Virus record (IMG/VR): IMGVR_UViG_3300025146_000042
Span: 1-34,401 of that record
Length of the DNA: 34,401 nt
Source of the DNA: a virus
Reading direction: 5' to 3' (one strand)
Below, in pieces: positions 7,716-15,777 of this stretch (within the stretch, counting starts at the first letter, position 1; each line of letters starts with the position of its first letter). Position numbers and translations under genes: made by a program. The notes beneath the pieces were generated by a model. That model saw only the letters and a list, made by a program, of their open reading frames with translations, did no database searches and had not been told where the DNA came from.

Positions 7716-8603
7716 ATGGCCGGAGAAAATTTCGTGACCAAGGGCGCCGGGGTAATCGAGGTTCCGTTCTCAGATGACGAGACGGTTCGCGATGACGAAC
7801 TGCTGCTCGACGACGAGAAGCCCGGTGAGACACCGGAGCAGAAGCAGGCTCGCAAGGACCGGCGCCGGCAGCGCTCTCAAGAGCGCGAGCAGGAGCGGAA
7901 GGACGCCATCTCGAAGGCAGATCGTGTCGAACGTGAGCTGAACGAGACCCGAGAGAAACTTGCCCGCCTGGAGGGCGTGGTTGCCTCGTCGCGGCAGCCG
8001 GCTACCGGCAAGGACCAGTTTCAGGCCAGGCTTGAAGCCGTCGAGGAGAAGCGCCGGAACGCCTACGAGGCCGCGAACGCCGAGATGGCTACGGGCAAGA
8101 TGACCAAGGAGCGCATGGAGCACTACTCCCGGGTCGGGCAGGAGGTGGAGGAGGAGAAGATCCGCATCCACACCGAGAAGGTGTTAGCCGAGCGGCTGCC
8201 CGCGCAGCGCCAGGAGCAAGCGCAGCAGGTCTGGAGGCAGAAGTACCCGGAAGTGTACGGGAATGACCAAGCGTACCAGTACGCGCAGGCTACTTTCACT
8301 CGCCGCCGGCTGACGGGTGAGAAGGACAGCAACGATCTCGTCGACGAGGTGATGAACGAGGCCAGGACGGTCTTCAAGCTGGGCGGCAAGTCCACGCCGA
8401 CCAAGACAGACCGTGAGCGGCTCAGCGGAACACCGTCCAGCGGCTCGGGTGGCGGCGACAACCGCGTCTCGGGAGGCATCTCGATGACGAAGGAGCTCCG
8501 GGCGATGGCGGAGGCCAAGTACAGCGACCTGCCGCAGGAGAAGGCCTGGAAACAGTGGGCCGACAACGAGGGGAAAGAGCTGCGCAAGCAGAAGGTGCTC
8601 TGA
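7716..8603 (+). CDS. Putative scaffolding protein
   Basis: Scaffolds fill the prohead during assembly and are then removed. This 295-residue protein has the usual composition. It has a very acidic N-terminus (PFSDDETVRDDELLLDDEKP), then a long charged coiled coil from about 45 to 165 (Arg/Glu/Gln-rich). A Gly/Ser-rich linker lies near 245-255, and a short basic C-terminal helix (WADNEGKELRKQKVL) could bind coat protein. A strong AGGAG lies before the ATG at 7716. Its place between portal and coat gene supports the call. No protease domain is fused to it. Confidence 0.75.
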   Translation: MAGENFVTKGAGVIEVPFSDDETVRDDELLLDDEKPGETPEQKQARKDRRRQRSQEREQERKDAISKADRVERELNETREKLARLEGVVASSRQPATGKDQFQARLEAVEEKRRNAYEAANAEMATGKMTKERMEHYSRVGQEVEEEKIRIHTEKVLAERLPAQRQEQAQQVWRQKYPEVYGNDQAYQYAQATFTRRRLTGEKDSNDLVDEVMNEARTVFKLGGKSTPTKTDRERLSGTPSSGSGGGDNRVSGGISMTKELRAMAEAKYSDLPQEKAWKQWADNEGKELRKQKVL

Positions 8604-8605
8604 CC

Positions 8606-8634
8606 TTGACGCCGGTCGGCTGATGTGCTGAGAT
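8606..8634 (+). promoter_or_regulatory. Weak promoter candidate before head-accessory and coat genes
   Basis: TTGACG at 8606-8611 (five of six to the -35 consensus) is followed after 17 bases by a poor -10 (TGAGAT at 8629-8634). It lies in the longest gap (101 bases) of the head block, directly upstream of the genes leading to the coat protein, which are usually strongly expressed. The poor -10 keeps confidence low. Confidence 0.2.
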
Positions 8635-8673
8635 AACACGTCGGCAACGGTATCGTTTCCCACGAACTGCTGT

Positions 8674-8694
8674 CTGTATTCCCCGGGAGTACAG
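8674..8694 (+). promoter_or_regulatory. Hairpin abutting a ribosome-binding site
   Basis: CTGTATTCC at 8674-8682 can pair with GGAGTACAG at 8686-8694 (nine pairs, one of them G-U) across a three-base loop. The stem ends one base before the CGGAG Shine-Dalgarno of the GTG start at 8705. No T-tract follows, so it is not an intrinsic terminator. A hairpin stacked against a ribosome-binding site could tune translation or protect mRNA ends. Confidence 0.4.
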
Positions 8695-8704
8695 CGGAGC
8701 TTTC

Positions 8705-9187
8705 GTGGCAGAGAACGACAAGCCAAACTTCCCCAAGCCGATCAAGCGCAACGACCCCGATCCTCGCCCCGTAGAGGGCGCGACGAACCGCGTCGGGCTC
8801 GAAAATCAGGACCCCACCAAGCACTACGTGTGGGTGTCGACCGTGAACGACCCGACGCTGAATCCGGGCTCGTACCGCTCTCAGGGGTACAACTTCACGC
8901 AGTACGACAAGGACGAAGTGCACCCGACCATGGGGTATCAGAACCACCTGAAGCCCGGCGACAATGTCGAAGCCTTCGGCATGGTGCTCATGGAGTGCTC
9001 GAAGGAGCACAAGGCCAAGCTGGACGCCGTGGGGCAGCATTGGGCCACCGGCATCGAGCAGACCATCCGCAAGGTGGACATCATCGACGAAACCGAGCCG
9101 ATGTCCGCGAATGAACGCGCCAAGATGCGCGGCATCGTCACTGGCAAACGCTACGCTGGCGATGACCGCCAGTCGTGGGGATTCTGA
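8705..9187 (+). CDS. Hypothetical head-block protein
   Basis: A 160-residue protein starting at GTG 8705, with CGGAG five bases upstream. The first 40 residues are disordered-looking and rich in Pro, Asp and Asn. A folded segment follows (KHYVWVSTVNDPTLNPGSYR, later NVEAFGMVLMECSKEHKAKL) and a polar C-terminal tail ends in RQSWGF. Its place between scaffold and coat, and its size, fit a minor head protein or assembly cofactor. I do not recognise the family. Confidence 0.8.
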   Translation: MAENDKPNFPKPIKRNDPDPRPVEGATNRVGLENQDPTKHYVWVSTVNDPTLNPGSYRSQGYNFTQYDKDEVHPTMGYQNHLKPGDNVEAFGMVLMECSKEHKAKLDAVGQHWATGIEQTIRKVDIIDETEPMSANERAKMRGIVTGKRYAGDDRQSWGF

Positions 9188-9201
9188 AGGGAATCAAGTA
9201 G

Positions 9202-9891
9202 ATGGCCAACACTCATCGATACGGCTTCCGGTTCCTGAGGAACCTTTGGGGCGGCGACGTTCCCGAGGTGGAAGTGCTCCCGATTGCAAGCGGCTACCAG
9301 CCGAACACGGGCACACCGAACACCGACGTGAATCTGAACATCGGGGACCCGGTCACCAAGCTGGAGACTGGGGCGGTGCAGCTGTGCACGATCGGCTCTG
9401 GAGACGCCACCACCACTGAGCGCGTTTACGGAATCGTTGTCGGCTTCCCGCAGGTGCTCATCAGTGGAGCCATTAGACCGAACGCCTTCTACCCCGGTGG
9501 CACCGTCTACGGGTCTGGGCTGGCACCCTACACTCTGCAGACGAAGGTGGCCGTGATTCCGGTGGTTGGCCGCGAATTCGAGGTTGATACGCAACTAGCC
9601 GGAGGCGCCTCTCTGAACACTTATGAGGAGTGGCAAGCTGCAGTCGGTTCTGTTGCAACCTTCGTCTACAGCCCGATCAACACCACGAGCAGCAACCCGA
9701 AGGCGAATCCGCTGATCGACGAGACATCACTCACTGACGCGACTGCATCCTCTCTGCAGCTTCGCGTTAACGGGATTGGTCGAATCGATGACAAGCAAGA
9801 CTTCACGCTCGCCAACGTGGCGCTACGGGTCGTGTTCAACGCAGTCCAGGAATCTCCGATCAGAACCGCTGGCGGATTCGACGAGAGCTGA
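9202..9891 (+). CDS. Putative capsid accessory or decoration protein
   Basis: A 229-residue, beta-rich protein with low Lys and high Gly, Thr and Val. Motifs such as LNIGDPVTKLETGAVQLCTI and TVYGSGLAPYTLQTKVAVIP suggest a small barrel like the head-decoration proteins found beside many coat genes. It has no signal or membrane segment. AAGGGAA lies before the ATG at 9202, and the coat gene follows after six bases. Decoration is an inference from position and composition. A minor head protein is an alternative. Confidence 0.75.
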   Translation: MANTHRYGFRFLRNLWGGDVPEVEVLPIASGYQPNTGTPNTDVNLNIGDPVTKLETGAVQLCTIGSGDATTTERVYGIVVGFPQVLISGAIRPNAFYPGGTVYGSGLAPYTLQTKVAVIPVVGREFEVDTQLAGGASLNTYEEWQAAVGSVATFVYSPINTTSSNPKANPLIDETSLTDATASSLQLRVNGIGRIDDKQDFTLANVALRVVFNAVQESPIRTAGGFDES

Positions 9892-9897
9892 GGAACC

Positions 9898-10806
9898 ATG
9901 AGTGAAATTTTCACCAGTACTGCGGCGCTTGCACTCCAAGAGACGCTGCGAACCATCCAGACCGACGAGCACGGGTCGGAGGGCTCGAAGGCGGTCTTCC
10001 CTCACTACCTCATGGTCAAGTCCATGGCGGACAACTACGTAGAGGACTACGAGATCGCCGGCACAGGGCTCGCGGGCGAAAAGCCAGAGGGCGAAGCGAT
10101 GCCACTCGGCGGGATCGTCGAAGGCCCGCTCACCCGATACAACGCCCGCACGTACGGTCAGCGCATCATCGTCTCGGAAGAGGCGATGGAGGACATGAAG
10201 TACGACAAGGTCATCCAGGCAGCGAAGCGCAACGGTCGCTCGCTCTGGAAGCTTGCCGACTTCGACGCGGTGCTGATTCTGGTGCGTGCCACGAACGCGA
10301 GCTTCGTCGGCGGCGACGGTCTGCCCTTGGCGAGCGCGAGCCACGCGCTGCCCGGCGGCGGAACCTACACCAACATGATGGTCACGCCGATGTCGCCCAG
10401 CAAAGCGGCGATGTACATCGCCCGAGCTCAGCTCCGGCAGCAGGTCGGCCATGATGGCCTGATCGACGGCTACGAGATGAAGAAGGTGGTCTTCCCGGTC
10501 CAGCAAGAGGGCGTCTGGGACGAGGTGCTGGACAGCGCGAAGGACCCGACCCCGGGCGCCTTCAACGCGGTGAACTCGATCTACAAAGAGAAGGTTGAGA
10601 AGGTTCCGGTCAAGTACTGGAACAACACCACCACGAACTGGCTGCTTCAGACCGACGCCGAAAACGGCCTGATGTGGTTCTGGCGGCGCAAGCCGAAGTC
10701 GAACACCTGGGTCACCGAAGACAAGACCATGATGAACTACGGCATCACGGCCCGCTGGACCCGCGGCTGGACCAACCCCCGCGCCATTCTGTTCTCCGAC
10801 GCTTGA
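9898..10806 (+). CDS. Major capsid protein (HK97-fold-like)
   Basis: A 302-residue protein placed after the scaffold and preceded by a strong GAGG five bases before the ATG. It has a helical N-terminus (EIFTSTAALALQETLRTIQT) and an E-loop-like region (residues 55-85). A GDGLPLASASHALPGGGTYT segment (about 140-159) resembles the 'G.PL.s..H...G...N' element of Mu gpT-type major head subunits. The C-terminal half carries strands and helices typical of the A-domain, ending in RGWTNPRAILFSDA. These features and the gene order make it the best coat candidate. The fold assignment is inference, not a computed match. Confidence 0.85.
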   Translation: MSEIFTSTAALALQETLRTIQTDEHGSEGSKAVFPHYLMVKSMADNYVEDYEIAGTGLAGEKPEGEAMPLGGIVEGPLTRYNARTYGQRIIVSEEAMEDMKYDKVIQAAKRNGRSLWKLADFDAVLILVRATNASFVGGDGLPLASASHALPGGGTYTNMMVTPMSPSKAAMYIARAQLRQQVGHDGLIDGYEMKKVVFPVQQEGVWDEVLDSAKDPTPGAFNAVNSIYKEKVEKVPVKYWNNTTTNWLLQTDAENGLMWFWRRKPKSNTWVTEDKTMMNYGITARWTRGWTNPRAILFSDA

Positions 10807-10814
10807 GGCTCACC

Positions 10815-10889
10815 ATGAAGAAACCCAAGACCAAAGGCAAGGGCATGTGCATGGGATGCAAGAAGCCCAAGGGAAAGTGTAGCTGCTGA
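10815..10889 (+). CDS. 24-residue Cys/Lys-rich peptide
   Basis: The ATG at 10815 has GAGG seven bases upstream, and the frame ends at a TGA that overlaps the next ATG (TGATG). The peptide is about one-third Lys and ends with four cysteines (Cys12, 15, 22, 24; GMCMGCKKPKGKCSC). A C-x2-C-x6-C-x-C arrangement can bind one zinc ion. The good ribosome-binding site and exact junctions favour a real gene. Its role is unknown, though binding to DNA or capsid by the basic tail is possible. Confidence 0.65.
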   Translation: MKKPKTKGKGMCMGCKKPKGKCSC

Positions 10890-11878
10890 TGTCTCTCTTC
10901 CAAAACGCATACGGGAACTTCCTCAGCACGGCGTTACCCTACTACCAGTCGATGCCGGGCATCGTCACGCCCTACGGGACGCTGCTGAAACCTGGCGGAC
11001 GGGTCGCCGCCTACGTGCGCAGCACTGGCGCTCAGGACGGCGAGGACCACTTCGCCACTAGCGGCATGCTTGTTGCGACCCTGCAACAGGCCCTTGCACG
11101 CTGCAGGTCAGGTCAAGGAGATATCGTCTACGTGCTGCCGGGGCACGTGGAGAACGTCTCCACGGCGGACTTCTTTACGAACCTGGTGGCCGGTACGCAG
11201 ATCATCAGCGCCGGGAAGCCCGGATCGTCGAACAACCCGACATTCACCTGGACCGCGGTCGCCTCCACTTTCCTGCTCGACGTGGCCGACGTGGCACTTG
11301 TGGGCCTGACACTGAACCTGGGCGGCGCAGACAACGTGACTGCGCCGATCACCGTGTCGGCTGCCGGATGCTCCATTTCGGGTTGCCACATCATCGCCGG
11401 AACAAGTTCCGCTCTGGAGTCTGCCACGTGCGTGACTGTGGCCTCCGGTGCCAACGATTTCACGTTCGCTGCAAACCGCGTGACGGCAACCGGCGGGGCG
11501 GTCACTACTGCCTGCATCTCAGTGGCCGCGGCAGTCGCACGGACAACCATTGTTGGAAACCGCTTCTTCACGACTCAGTCAAGCGCAACGACCGGCGCGA
11601 TCGCCATTGGTGCGGCCTGCACAGAACTGGATGTCGGCTGGAACGTCATCTACAACGCTGTGGAGGACGGTGTTGGCATCAGACTGGCGGACGTGGCAGC
11701 GACCGGCATGATCTACAACAACTATGCCGGCGGAGTGGACGCTGGCGGCACCGTTGCAAACGCACTCAAGTGCGTGTCCTTCGCGGGCGCCACTCAGATC
11801 ACCCGGTGCTTTGAGAACAGGTCCAACGACGAAGGCTCTGCAACCGGCGTCATCGCTCCTGCGGCCGCGACCACCTGA
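10889..11878 (+). CDS. Beta-helix-like virion protein
   Basis: A 329-residue protein rich in Ala, Thr, Val and Gly with little charge. Short strand repeats of the type 'V..A...I.G..I' recur from about 100 to 310 (NVTAPITVSAAGCSISGCHI, ARTTIVGNRFFTTQSS, TGMIYNNYAGGV), as in right-handed parallel beta-helices. The N-terminal 60 residues are distinct and polar. It follows the coat gene, so it is probably a capsid surface or vertex protein. Such a helix could instead be a tail appendage. There are no catalytic residues I can defend. The start overlaps the stop of the 24-residue gene. Confidence 0.75.
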   Translation: MSLFQNAYGNFLSTALPYYQSMPGIVTPYGTLLKPGGRVAAYVRSTGAQDGEDHFATSGMLVATLQQALARCRSGQGDIVYVLPGHVENVSTADFFTNLVAGTQIISAGKPGSSNNPTFTWTAVASTFLLDVADVALVGLTLNLGGADNVTAPITVSAAGCSISGCHIIAGTSSALESATCVTVASGANDFTFAANRVTATGGAVTTACISVAAAVARTTIVGNRFFTTQSSATTGAIAIGAACTELDVGWNVIYNAVEDGVGIRLADVAATGMIYNNYAGGVDAGGTVANALKCVSFAGATQITRCFENRSNDEGSATGVIAPAAATT

Positions 11879-11892
11879 GCTAACGGTGATGC

Positions 11893-12267
11893 ATGCGCAG
11901 CGTCCCCCGCAACATCGACCGCAAGGGAGAACATCTCTCGCAGTGCGATGTTTGCGGGGTCATGTACCTGCGCAGCTCTCTACGTAGAGGACGCGACGGC
12001 TTACTCCGGTGCGAAAACGATCGCCCGGGTCGCAACTTGGTCGAGCTTGCGGAAGCAACTGCAGCCCGGGCAGCGGCAATCGCTGCGCGCCTGGGCTCGC
12101 AGCTGCCCGCAGACGGGGCGAGGCCAGACGTGGACAGCAACGGTGTGCCGAGCAGCAGTTCCAGCTACACTGGGCCCGTGACACGGCGCACGGTTGAGGA
12201 CGTCTACGCGAGCGGGGTGCCCACCTACGATCAGCCGGGGACGCTGGTAGACTTGGATGGGTTCTGA
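11893..12267 (+). CDS. Zinc-knuckle protein upstream of adaptor
   Basis: A 124-residue protein whose N-terminus has Cys18, Cys21 and Cys40 (SQCDVCGVMYLRSSLRRGRD, then LLRC), with His14 as a possible fourth ligand. It looks like a small rubredoxin-like or zinc-ribbon knuckle. An Ala-rich helix follows (about 48-67), then a Ser/Thr/Pro-rich tail. The ATG at 11893 is used; another ATG four bases upstream is out of frame. Phage head-completion and tail proteins often carry such knuckles, so a connector accessory role is possible. The next gene starts directly at its stop. Confidence 0.7.
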   Translation: MRSVPRNIDRKGEHLSQCDVCGVMYLRSSLRRGRDGLLRCENDRPGRNLVELAEATAARAAAIAARLGSQLPADGARPDVDSNGVPSSSSSYTGPVTRRTVEDVYASGVPTYDQPGTLVDLDGF

Positions 12268-12999
12268 ATGGTCGCCTCAACCCTGCCCTCCACGCCGATC
12301 AGCATCAACACGCTGGTGTTGCTCGCTTACAAGCGCGCGGGCCTGTTGCCCGTCGAGGCCAAGCTGTCTGGAGCCAACATGGTCCCAAAGCTAGAGCACG
12401 GCCGACAGCTGCTCGACCTGATTCTGGACGGGCTAGCGACCAAGGGGTTCATCGCCAGAACGATGGGCTTCTACGACCTGACGATCGTTGCTGGAGAATC
12501 CCAGTACACGCTGCCCGACAGCATCCTGGACGTCTACGAAGACGCGATGTTCGTGCCTGGCCCACCGGAGAACCAGGACACGAAGCACACCACGGGCGAG
12601 ATGGTCTGCAAGCAGATCGACCTGGCCACCTGGCAGAGCCTGACGACCAAGGGCACGACTTCAAGTCGCCCGACGCTCTACGCCGCGTTTCGCAGCGGGG
12701 CCACGGCCGAGCTCCGGCTCTGGCCTGTGCCGAACGAAGCGGGAACCCTGCGAGTGAAAACCGTCAGACTGCTCGGCGACAACTCGGACGGCACGAAGAC
12801 CCCGGACTTGCACCGGTACTGGTTCGATGCTCTGATCTGGTGCCTTGCCTACTACGTCTCGGTTGACTCATCGATGCCCGCCGAGAAGATCACGTTCCTG
12901 GCGCAGATGGCCGAGGCCAAGAAGGCCGAGTGCCTGGGCTACGGCTTCGAGCATACCGGGGCGACTGCGACACTGAACTACACCACGCAATGGAACTGA
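12268..12999 (+). CDS. Head-tail adaptor, P22 gp4-like
   Basis: Adaptors close the portal and form the platform for the tail. This 243-residue protein has a helical N-terminus (INTLVLLAYKRAGLLPVEAK). An LDLILDGLATKGF helix comes next, then a beta segment with VAGESQYTLPDSILDVYEDA and LRLWPVPNEAGTLRVKTVRL. It ends with a helical segment (FDALIWCLAYYVSVDS...EKITFLAQMAEAKKAECLGY). That order matches gp4/gp11-type adaptors of podoviruses. The start follows the preceding stop directly. The stabiliser gene downstream supports a podovirus tail module. Confidence 0.75.
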   Translation: MVASTLPSTPISINTLVLLAYKRAGLLPVEAKLSGANMVPKLEHGRQLLDLILDGLATKGFIARTMGFYDLTIVAGESQYTLPDSILDVYEDAMFVPGPPENQDTKHTTGEMVCKQIDLATWQSLTTKGTTSSRPTLYAAFRSGATAELRLWPVPNEAGTLRVKTVRLLGDNSDGTKTPDLHRYWFDALIWCLAYYVSVDSSMPAEKITFLAQMAEAKKAECLGYGFEHTGATATLNYTTQWN

Positions 13000-13062
13000 A
13001 CCCATGGCCCGATTGCGAACCGACAGGTGCGGCGGCTGCCTTGAAAACCGTGGGTTAGACGC

Positions 13063-14673
13063 ATGCCCGAAGCCAGAACATCTGCAATCCCGTTCGGGCC
13101 GACTCTCGAAACAAGCTCAGAAGAGATCAGCGGAGCGTCGCCAGAGGCGTACAACGTCGTTGCGGATGCCCGAGGAGTCATCCGCAAGCGTCCCGGAATC
13201 GCCGCCTATACGGGTGTCGCTCCCTCTACTGCCGTCGACGCGAACGGGGTGCTCGGGCTGTATCTGACCGAGCAGCGTGTCGCTCACACCACCGGAACAG
13301 CGGTAGTCAGCGGCGAACATGCTGGTGTGCTCTACGCCGTCGGAGCGACCGTGAACGCCTCCGGTGGGGGCCACAATGCGGGCAGAATCGTATACCGCAT
13401 CGTGGGGGGAGTGGCGACTGCCGTAGGGACGGGAGCGGCGGACGAGGATCGCTTATCCACTCCCGCAGCTGTCGCAACCACACGGTTTCCGCGGCCTGTT
13501 TTCGCAGAGACTGAGGCACTGCTCATCATCGCTGGCGGAGCTCAGATCGGCAAGATTGATATCCGCCCCGAAACATTCAGCGCACCAAACTTCACAAACC
13601 CTAACCCGGACCGGCACGAGATGTCCTTCCTGGGCGGCTGCCCCCCGCTGGCCAGCCACGTGTTCGCGAACAGCTCGCGCATCTGCGCCAACGACACACA
13701 GCTCGACCAGACCAAGGTTCGCTTCAGTGACATCACCCAGGGTATCACCAGCTTCGCTGGGCACGAGACGTGGGACCCGAGCCCGGGCGCGGCAGGGTTC
13801 TTCACGGCGGAAGCGCGCAGCGACTCGATCGTGGCCTGCGCCGAGAACACGAACGACATCTTTCTATTCGGCCGGACAAGCTTGCAGTTGTTCGCTCCGG
13901 ACGGGCAGACAACATTCGCCCCGAGCATAACGCGCGAGGCAGGGTGCCTGGCTCCCTACAGCCCAGTGAAGTGGGACGACAAGTACATTTGGCTGGACCA
14001 TTACACCCGCATCGTGGCCAGCGACGGGCGCAGCTGGGAGGACATCGGTGGAGCCGTGCAGGCCACCCTGGACGCGCTGACGGTACCGGACGAGTGCTAC
14101 TCGTACCGGTTCAGTGAGAGTTTCGCCGACTGCCTGGTGTTCCGGTTCGAGACCGACCAGGAGACACTGGTTCACCAGCCGGGCATCGGTTGGAGCCGTT
14201 GGGCGCAACACACCGCCGCCAGCGACACGTTCACGATGTTCCCGGTGCTGTCCCACCACATGCGCCCGGACGGTGGGTTGAACGTGGTCGGTCTCGAAGA
14301 CGGTACGATCCGCACCCTGAGCCTGTCCAACACGACCGATCTCGGTAGCGCGATCGTCGCGTACGTCACGACGGGCTTCTTGGACCGTGAGTCAGACAAC
14401 CTGAAGCAGTCGCAAGCCGTCCGGCTGACGTTCAAGCGCACGGCGGAGCTGTCTCAAGGCGTAGTTGCCTACCTGGACTACCGTGACGACCTCAGCGACG
14501 AGTGGGTTACACTGGACATCGACCTGGGGGTAGAGGACGGCAATCAGGACCCGATCGTCGAGTTCCGGTCGCTGGGTATCTACCGGCGCCGTCAATGGCG
14601 CTTCCGCTGGGCGGATTCCGCCGGGCTCTTCCTGGTGCGGGCCTCAGAGACCCTCATCGTGCTTGACAACTGA
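13063..14673 (+). CDS. Tail hub/packaged-DNA stabilisation protein, P22 gp10-like
   Basis: This 536-residue protein is beta-rich, with propeller-like repeats (SYRFSESFADCLVFRFETDQ, VGLEDGTIRTLSLS). It has an N-terminal segment EAYNVVADARGVIRKRPGI typical of gp10-like or nozzle proteins that assemble under the adaptor. The ATG at 13063 is the first usable start after an in-frame TGA at 13042, so the 63-base gap upstream is real. The C-terminal half describes strands ending in RRRQWRFRWADSAGLFLVRA. The function is to seal DNA in the head and connect the tail. The assignment rests on gene order, length and the N-terminal pattern. Confidence 0.75.
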   Translation: MPEARTSAIPFGPTLETSSEEISGASPEAYNVVADARGVIRKRPGIAAYTGVAPSTAVDANGVLGLYLTEQRVAHTTGTAVVSGEHAGVLYAVGATVNASGGGHNAGRIVYRIVGGVATAVGTGAADEDRLSTPAAVATTRFPRPVFAETEALLIIAGGAQIGKIDIRPETFSAPNFTNPNPDRHEMSFLGGCPPLASHVFANSSRICANDTQLDQTKVRFSDITQGITSFAGHETWDPSPGAAGFFTAEARSDSIVACAENTNDIFLFGRTSLQLFAPDGQTTFAPSITREAGCLAPYSPVKWDDKYIWLDHYTRIVASDGRSWEDIGGAVQATLDALTVPDECYSYRFSESFADCLVFRFETDQETLVHQPGIGWSRWAQHTAASDTFTMFPVLSHHMRPDGGLNVVGLEDGTIRTLSLSNTTDLGSAIVAYVTTGFLDRESDNLKQSQAVRLTFKRTAELSQGVVAYLDYRDDLSDEWVTLDIDLGVEDGNQDPIVEFRSLGIYRRRQWRFRWADSAGLFLVRASETLIVLDN

Positions 14674-14691
14674 ACATGGTAAGGTGTTGCA

Positions 14692-15777
14692 GTGGCAGAC
14701 GCGCGAACCATCAACTTCGACGACGGGTCCAGCGACCTAGACCCGTTCGAGACCCTGGCCCCGACACCCCTGGTGGATCAGGCGCGTCGAGAGGCCGCGA
14801 TCCGCGAGTGGCAGCGCGATCAGGCCCGGAAGACGGGCAACACGAATATGCAGCAGGACCCTGCCGGCAGGACGGCTCAGGGTGCTGGCAAAATCAACCC
14901 GAAGACGGGCGATCTCTACACTGGTGACGAGCGGCCGGAGACAGCGTCGTTTGGAGACCAACGCTTCTTCAAGGAGAGCCTGGATACCATCCAGCAGCAT
15001 CCCTGGCTGCCGCTACTCCCTTTGGCCCCACTTGCGATGGGCGCGATTGCCCCCGGAGCCGCAGGTGCAGGCTCCATCTCGACAGCTGGCGGCGCAGCGC
15101 CTTACGTGTCCTCTGCTGCGCCTGCCATGGGCGAGGCGTTCACTATGGCAAGCCCCTACGCTGCCACCGGTGGTGCCGGGGCAGCCGGAGCGGCCAGCGC
15201 AGGCGCGGGCGCCGCAGGGACGGCTGGGGCCGCCGGAGCGGCGGCAGGCGGAGCCGCAGAGAAGACGCTGGGCAGCATGGTCGGAGAGGACGTTGGCAAG
15301 TGGGCCCCTGGCCTCGTGGGCGCGGCGCTACCGATCGTTGCCAACGAAGTCTTGGGCGGCAGGACGCCAGAGCAAAAGCGCTTGCTGGAGACACAGGAGC
15401 AGATCGCCAAGGAAGCCGAGGAGCGACAGTTCCAGCAGCAAAACCAGCGAATGAACTCGCTCGGACAGCAGCTTCTGGCGCTGAACCCTACCAACCAGAT
15501 GATGGCGAACATGTTCGGACCCAGCGCGGCGTTCACGCCGGAGTCGATGGCGCAGATGGTTCAGGGCCCGCCTCCTACGCTGGACCCAGCGCTGGTGAAC
15601 TACCAGGGTACGGACCCTGCCGTACGCGCGAAGGTTGACGAATACCTGAGGCGCAAGCGTGAGTACGACGCCAACGAAGCTTCGCGGCGCGACATGATGA
15701 TGGGTGGCATCCAGCAGCCGGGGGCTGGCCCGGCGCCAATCCAGATGCCTACCCCGCAGGCAGCGAGGAGATTCTAA
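14692..15777 (+). CDS. Putative DNA-ejection protein with Ala/Gly-rich hydrophobic core
   Basis: A 361-residue protein starting at GTG 14692, with TAAGGTG about seven bases upstream. A polar N-terminus (1-100) is followed by a long Ala/Gly-rich, uncharged stretch (about 104-195, LPLLPLAPLAMGAIAPGAAG and similar) that could insert into membranes. Then come a helical Glu/Gln-rich region (LLETQEQIAKEAEERQFQQQ) and a Pro/Gln tail. Ejection proteins of P22-like and T7-like phages combine helices and membrane-active regions in this way and are encoded at this place. I infer a channel-forming ejection role. Confidence 0.7.
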   Translation: MADARTINFDDGSSDLDPFETLAPTPLVDQARREAAIREWQRDQARKTGNTNMQQDPAGRTAQGAGKINPKTGDLYTGDERPETASFGDQRFFKESLDTIQQHPWLPLLPLAPLAMGAIAPGAAGAGSISTAGGAAPYVSSAAPAMGEAFTMASPYAATGGAGAAGAASAGAGAAGTAGAAGAAAGGAAEKTLGSMVGEDVGKWAPGLVGAALPIVANEVLGGRTPEQKRLLETQEQIAKEAEERQFQQQNQRMNSLGQQLLALNPTNQMMANMFGPSAAFTPESMAQMVQGPPPTLDPALVNYQGTDPAVRAKVDEYLRRKREYDANEASRRDMMMGGIQQPGAGPAPIQMPTPQAARRF

